This document shows positions 59,661 through 64,000 of a stretch of 64,000 nt of DNA, piece after piece. The stretch lies in the NCBI GenBank assembly GCA_910588425.1, contig CAJUPM010000003.1, positions 62,001 to 126,000 on the forward strand, written 5' to 3'. The number at the start of each line of letters is the position of its first letter. Within the stretch, counting starts at the first letter, position 1. The stretch comes from an uncultured Christensenellaceae bacterium (GTDB lineage Bacteria; Bacillota; Clostridia; Christensenellales; Christensenellaceae). The translations under genes were made by a program, and so were the position numbers. Under the pieces are notes generated by a model. That model was not told where the DNA came from, did no database searches, and saw only the letters and a program-made list of their open reading frames with translations.

Positions 59661-60336
59661 AGTGATTCCGCCTTTTCCGGGCGTCCGGGAATCCGCGGCG
59701 GCGGCAGAGGAAAACGGCGAAGCGCTGGTCTGCGTGCAAAAGCAGTGCCCGGGAGAGTTTGTCTGTGCATCGGCTTATTTCGCCCAGGGGCTGAGCGGCG
59801 CGCTGGAGGAAATCTATATCCGGGAGGGTGCGCTGGAGCGTCTGCAAAAGGCGGCGCAGGCGCTGCCCGAAGGGTTTCGCTTCAAGCTCTGGGATGTCTG
59901 GCGGCCGCTGGCCGTTCAACAGGCGATTTTCGACGCCTATGCCGCAGAGATTGCCCAAAAACAGCCGGCGCTTTCCAAAGAGCAAGTTTTTGAGGAGACG
60001 AGAAAATTCGTGTTCCCGCCGGGAAGCGATGCGCTGCTCCCGCCTCTGCACGCCACAGGCGGCGCGGTGGATCTGACCATCGTCGATGAGCGCGGAGCCG
60101 AGCTGGATATGGGGACGGGCTTCGACTATTTTGGCGACATCGCTTTTCCGGAATACTACGAGGCCCCCGGCAGGGATGAGCGCATCCGCCAGAACCGCCG
60201 GCTGCTCTATTTTGCCATGATAGACGCCGGCTTCATTCCAGACAGCGTGGAATGGTGGCACTTTAACTACGGCAACAGCGCCTGGGCCAAATGGACGGGC
60301 AATGCGCCGATTTACGGCGGAGTTTTCTCGCTGTGA
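59650..60336 (+). CDS. VanX-like D-alanyl-D-alanine dipeptidase (peptidase M15D; TTG start)
   Basis: A 228-residue zinc dipeptidase of the VanX/DdpX family. Key residues line up: Arg85 in 'LWDVWRPLAVQQ', zinc ligands His134 and Asp141 in 'LHATGGAVDLTIVD', and Glu201 and His204 in 'EWWHFNYG'. TTG start, with AGGGGGAT upstream, inside the end of the HAD gene. No vanHA ligase pair is present, so a role in D-Ala-D-Ala recycling is more likely than in glycopeptide resistance. No signal peptide is seen, which points to a cytoplasmic enzyme. Confidence 0.9.
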   Translation: MEHRVIPPFPGVRESAAAAEENGEALVCVQKQCPGEFVCASAYFAQGLSGALEEIYIREGALERLQKAAQALPEGFRFKLWDVWRPLAVQQAIFDAYAAEIAQKQPALSKEQVFEETRKFVFPPGSDALLPPLHATGGAVDLTIVDERGAELDMGTGFDYFGDIAFPEYYEAPGRDERIRQNRRLLYFAMIDAGFIPDSVEWWHFNYGNSAWAKWTGNAPIYGGVFSL

Positions 60337-60596
60337 GCAGGCTGGAGGAGCTGCCAAACCTCGGGGCAGTGATGGTGCAAAAGCTAAAAGAGGCCGGGAT
60401 TGAGACGCCGGAGCAGCTGGGGGCCATGGGCGCTAAGCAGGCCTGGAGGCAAATCCGGGCGCTGACAGACTCGGACATCTGCCTTTCGGCTTTGCAGGCG
60501 CTGGAAGGCGCCGTGCGGGGCGTGCGCTGGCACGATCTGCCGCCCGATATCAAGCAGGATTTGAAGGCGTTTTACCAGGCGGAGAAAGGGAAATAG
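60333..60596 (+). CDS. TfoX C-terminal domain protein (GTG start)
   Basis: An 87-residue protein equal to the TfoX_C domain alone: 'ELPNLGAVMVQKLKEAGIE' with 'TPEQLGAMGAKQAWRQIRAL' and 'LQALEGAVRGVRWHDLPPDI' are its three blocks, a helix-hairpin-helix-type fold. The TfoX N-terminal domain is missing. The GTG at 60333 overlaps the VanX-like stop by four bases (GTGA), so it is probably translated by coupling. In proteobacteria TfoX regulates competence; for stand-alone TfoX_C proteins in Bacillota the function is unknown. Confidence 0.82.
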   Translation: MSRLEELPNLGAVMVQKLKEAGIETPEQLGAMGAKQAWRQIRALTDSDICLSALQALEGAVRGVRWHDLPPDIKQDLKAFYQAEKGK

Positions 60597-60603
60597 CAAC
60601 ATG

Positions 60604-60625
60604 CCCGCAGGGTTTGCGGGTTTTG
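60604..60625 (+). terminator. terminator after the TfoX_C gene
   Basis: CCCGCA-GGGTT-TGCGGG followed by TTTT. Confidence 0.7.
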
Positions 60626-60663
60626 ATTCCGGGCCGGAAAAGGCTCTAAAAGGGGGAGAGAAT

Positions 60664-61086
60664 ATGGAGTATCGCAGGTTTGCAAATACCATCGTCGCCA
60701 GAATGGACAAAGGCGAGGAAATTCTGGAGCAGATTCAAAGCATTGCGGAAAAAGAGGAAGTTAAGCTGGCCAGCATCCGCGCGCTGGGGGCGACGGACGA
60801 TTTCACCGTCGGCGTATTCAAAACCGGGGAAAAGAAATATTACGCCAACGAGTTTCGCGGGGATCATGAGATCGTCTCCCTGACGGGTACCATCAGCACG
60901 ATGGACGGCCAGTTCTATGCGCATCTGCATATGAGCGCCGGCAATGAGAAGGGGCAGGTGTTTGGCGGGCATCTCAACAGAGCGGTGGTCAGCGCCACCT
61001 GCGAGATGGTGATTGAGGTCATCGATGGGCAGGTCGAGCGGGCGTTTGATGAGGAGATCGGGCTCAATCTGTTTCGGTTTATATAG
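60664..61086 (+). CDS. PPC/DUF296 domain DNA-binding protein
   Basis: A 140-residue protein of the PPC (DUF296) fold, found in plant AT-hook proteins and as single-domain trimers in bacteria. 'YRRFANTIVARMDKGEEILE' opens the fold, then 'ASIRALGATDDFTVGVF', 'EIVSLTGTISTMDGQFYAHL', 'HMSAGNEKGQVFGGHLNRAV' with clustered His residues, and 'TCEMVIEVIDGQVERAFDEE'. The ATG at 60664 has GGGGGAG ahead and avoids the terminator upstream. Function is unknown; DNA binding is only inferred from the family name. Confidence 0.85.
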   Translation: MEYRRFANTIVARMDKGEEILEQIQSIAEKEEVKLASIRALGATDDFTVGVFKTGEKKYYANEFRGDHEIVSLTGTISTMDGQFYAHLHMSAGNEKGQVFGGHLNRAVVSATCEMVIEVIDGQVERAFDEEIGLNLFRFI

Positions 61087-61304
61087 AGCCATCAGCGCGG
61101 AGCATTCGAACGGAAGAAAGGACTGTGTGATCCGATGTACTGCTGGTTTTTTGAGACATAATCGTAGATGATGTGCTTAGGCGGTGATAGCATATATCGC
61201 GCATCAAGTTTCGCTAATTCGAATGATTGATGGGAAATGATTGAAGCTAATATTGCGAACGAGCACAAAGACGGCGGTTAAGCTTCATTGAAGGAGGGCC
61301 TTTT

Positions 61305-61712
61305 ATGATAGTTGTGAAAGTGCTAAAAAACAATAGTAAGTTTTTTAAGGCGTTATCGATAGGCACAGGCAACGAGTTTGCTTGTGATGTTCATATCAAT
61401 AAAAAAATTATAGCGACCTTACAGCCGGGAGAAGAAACTGTAATTAAGCTGGAACCGGGTCTATACACGGTGTTTTTTAAAGGAGTCCGCTCTTTTGGGC
61501 TAAAAAGCAATCAACTGCATCTGAATGTAATGCAAAATCGCGACTATATCATACAAGCAAAAAATGGAGTCGGCGGCTTAGTTGCAAGCTATGCTTTGAT
61601 GACACCGCAGGATTACGAGTTATATCAATGCCCGCATTGCGGTGCGCCAAACAGAGTTGCTGGTATAAAATTTGCCAAGTGCGAATATTGCGGTTCACTG
61701 TTATCAAAATGA
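61305..61712 (+). CDS. unknown protein with C-terminal zinc ribbon
   Basis: A 135-residue protein not assigned to a family. The first 100 residues look like a small beta-sandwich ('VHINKKIIATLQPGEETVIK', 'EPGLYTVFFKG') that resembles PEGA or DUF2846-type domains. The last 30 residues form a zinc ribbon with two CxxC pairs, 'CPHCGAPN' and 'CEYCGSLL'. GAAGGAGG precedes the ATG. Codon use and composition are AT-rich compared with the GC-rich genes on each side, as are the two flanking gaps, so recent transfer is likely. Confidence 0.7.
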   Translation: MIVVKVLKNNSKFFKALSIGTGNEFACDVHINKKIIATLQPGEETVIKLEPGLYTVFFKGVRSFGLKSNQLHLNVMQNRDYIIQAKNGVGGLVASYALMTPQDYELYQCPHCGAPNRVAGIKFAKCEYCGSLLSK

Positions 61713-62034
61713 GGACTTAGAAATAATTTTTGTGTTAGGTTTTCTTTTGGCAGACAAAGAAGGAAATGAGAAACAGACTGCGGGTAAAACGCTGATAAGT
61801 GAATGCGACGATCTCAAAATAGCTGAGGCTTGCTATTGCCGTAGCAAAAATGTGAGAAAATGATAGGATTGCATTGATACCAATGTGTCGGTGTTTGGGC
61901 GAAGTGGAATAGTTGATTCAAAATGAAATATATGTTCGTATAGGCAATGTTTGTGCAGTGACTTTAACTTATACCAATAAAACTATCAGATGTACGAAAA
62001 AAGCGCCGGAATTCCGGCGCTTGTTTGTATCTGT
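61713..62034. other. AT-rich gap with no supported gene
   Basis: 322 bases, low GC. Only the SIS-gene terminator at 61996-62024 is recognisable. Short open frames lack ribosome sites. Confidence 0.5.
61996..62026 (-). terminator. terminator of SIS gene 2
   Basis: Perfect palindrome AAGCGCCGGAATTCCGGCGCTT followed on the minus strand by TTTTCG. Confidence 0.88.
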
Positions 62035-62610
62035 CTACTCCACGTTGCTGTGGTTTTTCGCAATCGTCTGGCGGTCTGCCCCGATGCGCACGGCGCAGCA
62101 CGCCCGGATGACATCGCCCACCGTCTGCATGACGGGGTAGAACGCGCTGGTCTGCACCAGAGCGGAAAGCTCGGTCAGCTCTGCATCCGGCTTGTAGCCC
62201 GAGCCGATCATGACGGTATCCTCGATATGCACGGTGTAATCCGCAAGGCTCTCCAGTGTCGAGCCGCGCTTACCCACCAGCAGGCCGATCTTCACGCCGT
62301 GGTTCTTGGCCTGGTTCGCGAAAAGAACCATGGATTTGGTCTCGCCCGAGCCCGAACCGATGATGAAAATATCGCCTTCCTGCATGGAAGGGCAGGTGTT
62401 GTCGCCCACGATATAGGCTCTAAGGCCAATCTGCGAGCAGTCCATCGCCAGCACTTTAATATTGTTGCCGGCGCGGCCCCAGCCCGAGACGAAAATGCGC
62501 TTTGCCGCCACCATGGCATCGGCCAGCGCGTCAATCTCTGATTGATCCACGTTTGTGAGCATCTCTGCCTGATGCGCGGCGAGTTTTTTCCTCTCTTCCA
62601 AAAAATCCAT
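62035..62610 (-). CDS. SIS-domain sugar-phosphate isomerase, HxlB-like (copy 2)
   Basis: A 191-residue SIS-domain protein like 6-phospho-3-hexuloisomerase, which interconverts arabino-hex-3-ulose 6-phosphate and fructose 6-phosphate. 'AAKRIFVSGWGRAGNNIKVL' (about 35-54) and 'FIIGSGSGETKSMVLFANQA' hold the sugar-phosphate site, and 'GKRGSTLESLADYTVHIED' follows. No hexulose-phosphate synthase (HxlA) gene is in the window, so the ketose-phosphate substrate is uncertain. AAAGGAG lies upstream. Its own promoter and terminator separate it from copy 1. Confidence 0.83.
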   Translation of the reverse strand: MDFLEERKKLAAHQAEMLTNVDQSEIDALADAMVAAKRIFVSGWGRAGNNIKVLAMDCSQIGLRAYIVGDNTCPSMQEGDIFIIGSGSGETKSMVLFANQAKNHGVKIGLLVGKRGSTLESLADYTVHIEDTVMIGSGYKPDAELTELSALVQTSAFYPVMQTVGDVIRACCAVRIGADRQTIAKNHSNVE

Positions 62611-62649
62611 TTCAGTTTCTCCTTTAAAAAGAGTATTTCAAATCCAAGT

Positions 62650-62680
62650 TCATTATATAATGAGACGGGCGGGGCCACAA
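62650..62680 (-). promoter_or_regulatory. promoter with palindromic -10 of SIS copy 2
   Basis: Perfect palindrome TCATTATATAATGA at 62650-62663 includes TATAAT. A TTGTGG at 62675-62680 on the minus strand is 17 bases upstream of TATAAT. Confidence 0.5.
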
Positions 62681-62820
62681 GCCTTTTATGCAAAACAGCG
62701 CGTTTTACAGGCGGGAAAACCCCGATCGCGGCCAAGCGCTGTTTTGCACGTTGCCGCCGGGGCGTGCGGCCCAATCCTGCACTGGCCGTCCTCCCGCGGG
62801 CAGGGCCTTCCTCATTTGCA

Positions 62821-62848
62821 AAAAAAAGCGCCCCAAGGGCGCTCTTTT
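62821..62848 (-). terminator. terminator of SIS gene 1
   Basis: AGCGCC-CCAAG-GGCGCT with T-runs on the minus strand. Confidence 0.85.
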
Positions 62849-62850
62849 TG

Positions 62851-63429
62851 TTATTCTATATTGTTGTGATTGCGGCCCATATCCTCGGGCGTCACGCCCA
62901 GCTTATCCGCACAGTAGGCTGTGATGGTATCGCAGACCGACTGCATCACCGGGTAATAGGCGTTAGACTGCACCAGCTGCTCTTCCAGCGTGGCCATGCC
63001 TTCCGGCGGGCAGTAATCGTTGGCGATCATGAGGTTATCGTCGATATGCACGGTGTAATCCGCGATTTCCTCCAGCTTGGAGCCGCGCTTTCCCACGATC
63101 AGGCCGACTTTGCTGCCGTGGCTCTTGGCCTGGCCGGCGAAAAGCAGCATGGATTTCGTGCCGCCCGAGCCCGAGCCGATGATGAGGATATCCCGCTCAT
63201 TCATGGAAGGGCAGGAGTTATCGCCCACGACATGCGTCTTAAGGCCAATCTGCGAGCAGTTCATCGAAAGAATTTTGATGTTGTTGCCCGCGCGGCCCCA
63301 GCCCGAAACGAAGATGCGCTCCGCATCCAAAATTGCCTGAGCCATCGCATCCAGCTCTGCCTGATCGACGCTTTTCAGCATCTCTGCCTGGCGCTCTGCC
63401 AGCTTTGCTCTCTCTTGAATCCGATCCAT
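62851..63429 (-). CDS. SIS-domain sugar-phosphate isomerase, HxlB-like (copy 1)
   Basis: A 192-residue paralogue of the next gene with the same plan: 'DAERIFVSGWGRAGNNIKIL', 'IIGSGSGGTKSMLLFAGQAK' and 'GKRGSKLEEIADYTVHIDD'. The Glu of SGSGET in copy 2 is Gly here (SGSGGT), and the C-terminus differs, ending in 'TAYCADKLGVTPEDMGRNHN'. Such changes at the phosphate-binding loop may mean different substrates. The ATG at 63429 has AAGGAG upstream and matches copy 2; an in-frame start at 63468 lies in the promoter. The role in a pathway is not visible from neighbours. Confidence 0.83.
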   Translation of the reverse strand: MDRIQERAKLAERQAEMLKSVDQAELDAMAQAILDAERIFVSGWGRAGNNIKILSMNCSQIGLKTHVVGDNSCPSMNERDILIIGSGSGGTKSMLLFAGQAKSHGSKVGLIVGKRGSKLEEIADYTVHIDDNLMIANDYCPPEGMATLEEQLVQSNAYYPVMQSVCDTITAYCADKLGVTPEDMGRNHNNIE

Positions 63430-63473
63430 TTCTAATCTCCTTGAAGTAAAATACGGCGTGCGCCGCACCTACA

Positions 63474-63503
63474 ACTCTAGCATATGCAAAGCGGCAAAGT
63501 CAA
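63474..63503 (-). promoter_or_regulatory. promoter of SIS copy 1
   Basis: On the minus strand TTGACT (63498-63503) and TAGAGT (63474-63479) with an 18-base spacer. Confidence 0.45.
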
Positions 63504-63509
63504 GCAAAG

Positions 63510-64000
63510 CTAATCCGCGAAAACGACCCGGCTTTTGCGCGGCGCGGCGGCAGGCGTTTCTGCGGCATACCCCAGCGCGGCCATGCCCCAGACCACGTGA
63601 TCCCCCGGTACGCCCAGCCCGTCCAGAACCCGGCGGACGGCAGGTTTATCGCAAATATCCCGCAGCTGGTTGATCCAGACAGAGCCAATGCCCAGGCTGT
63701 GCGCGGCCAGGAAGATATTTTGCAGCGCACAGGCGCAGTCCAGCATGCCGTTGTGGTTTTCCGGATTGCAGGAGAGCAGGATGAGGGCGTTCGGGCCATA
63801 GAAATTGTAGCTCTCTTCTGCGCCAATTTCCTCCCGGATGGCCTTGGCCAGTTCTTCCAGCTTTGCCTGGCTCGTCAGCACGGTGAACTGGAACTGCTGG
63901 CGGTTCATGCCCGTGGGCGCATACTGCCCGGCCTGGACGATGGTCTCCAAATCTTCCCGGGAAATGGGTTTTGGCAGAAAAGAGCGGATGCTTCTTCTGG
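63510..64000 (-). CDS. nitroreductase-family protein (5' end cut by the window)
   Basis: At least 162 residues of a nitroreductase-fold flavoprotein; the frame stays open to the right edge, so the start lies outside. The visible N-terminus reads 'RRSIRSFLPKPISREDLETI', the FMN phosphate-binding region, then 'AGQYAPTGMNRQQFQFTVLT', 'ALQNIFLAAHSLGIGSVWIN' and 'AALGYAAETPAAAPRKSRVV'. It differs from the nitroreductase at 40 kb and is not a close copy. The substrate is unknown. It runs in the same direction as the SIS genes, which have their own promoter. Confidence 0.85.
   Translation of the reverse strand, partial: RRSIRSFLPKPISREDLETIVQAGQYAPTGMNRQQFQFTVLTSQAKLEELAKAIREEIGAEESYNFYGPNALILLSCNPENHNGMLDCACALQNIFLAAHSLGIGSVWINQLRDICDKPAVRRVLDGLGVPGDHVVWGMAALGYAAETPAAAPRKSRVVFAD

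Noticed and set aside
61672..61863. 63-codon frame after the zinc-ribbon gene
   Set aside because: It starts inside the preceding gene, has no ribosome site and no motif.
1..64000. tRNA, rRNA, CRISPR repeats, insertion sequences
   Set aside because: No cloverleaf-like, rRNA, regularly spaced repeat or transposase signature was found on either strand.

Overview
The window looks like a chromosomal segment of a fairly high-GC Bacillota, most likely a Clostridia-class anaerobe of the Christensenellales type. Pointers are the strong AGGAGG-like ribosome sites, TTG/GTG starts, HisZ with short HisG, an M-box, ECF transporters, a HlyC/CorC protein and tight antiparallel biosynthetic operons. The lineage call is an inference. 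No rRNA, tRNA, CRISPR array, insertion sequence or replication origin was seen.

Layout. 0.1-5.5 kb: xanthine salvage (xpt), three GNAT acetyltransferases, two lipoproteins, a CPBP membrane protease and a RibD-like reductase. 5.7-11.0 kb (minus): ilvB-ilvN-leuA-cimA, the entry steps of branched-chain amino acid synthesis including the citramalate route to isoleucine. 11.1-12.9 kb (plus): acpP, a YycJ-type metallo-hydrolase and rlmH. 12.9-23.6 kb: five related MFS transporters, a PfkB kinase and a class II aldolase, interrupted by an AT-rich type II restriction-modification island (NotI-like endonuclease plus C5 methyltransferase). 23.7-26.9 kb: glnS-gltX. 27-28.8 kb: three tandem zinc-ribbon paralogues. 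29.2-36.8 kb (minus): hisZGDCBHAFIE. 36.9-40.0 kb: mgtA behind an M-box riboswitch and a small leader ORF. 40.1-42.3 kb: nitroreductase and a CorC-type protein. 42.4-44.8 kb: amino-acid ABC importer. 44.9-49.8 kb: a small zinc-ribbon protein and an unusual operon of phosphoribosyltransferase, fused EcfAA, EcfT, creatininase-family hydrolase and S component. 49.9-58.9 kb (minus): aroF-tyrA-aroB-aroA-aroC-pheA-aroEK-aroQ-MGMT behind a Tyr/Phe attenuator. 58.9-61.1 kb (plus): HAD phosphatase, VanX-like dipeptidase, TfoX C-terminal protein and PPC-domain protein. 61.1-62.0 kb: AT-rich islet with one unknown zinc-ribbon gene. 62.0-63.4 kb: two tandem SIS-domain isomerases. The right edge cuts a nitroreductase.

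Most of the segment serves amino-acid self-sufficiency. The histidine operon and the ABC importer share an 8-bp-period TACTA motif upstream, which suggests one repressor and a histidine-related cargo. The aromatic operon carries a complete attenuation logic: leader peptide with clustered Tyr/Phe codons, antiterminator and terminator. The best candidates for undescribed biology are the ECF/creatininase/phosphoribosyltransferase operon, the acidic-proline leader ORF between the M-box and mgtA, and the NotI-like restriction island inside the MFS cluster.
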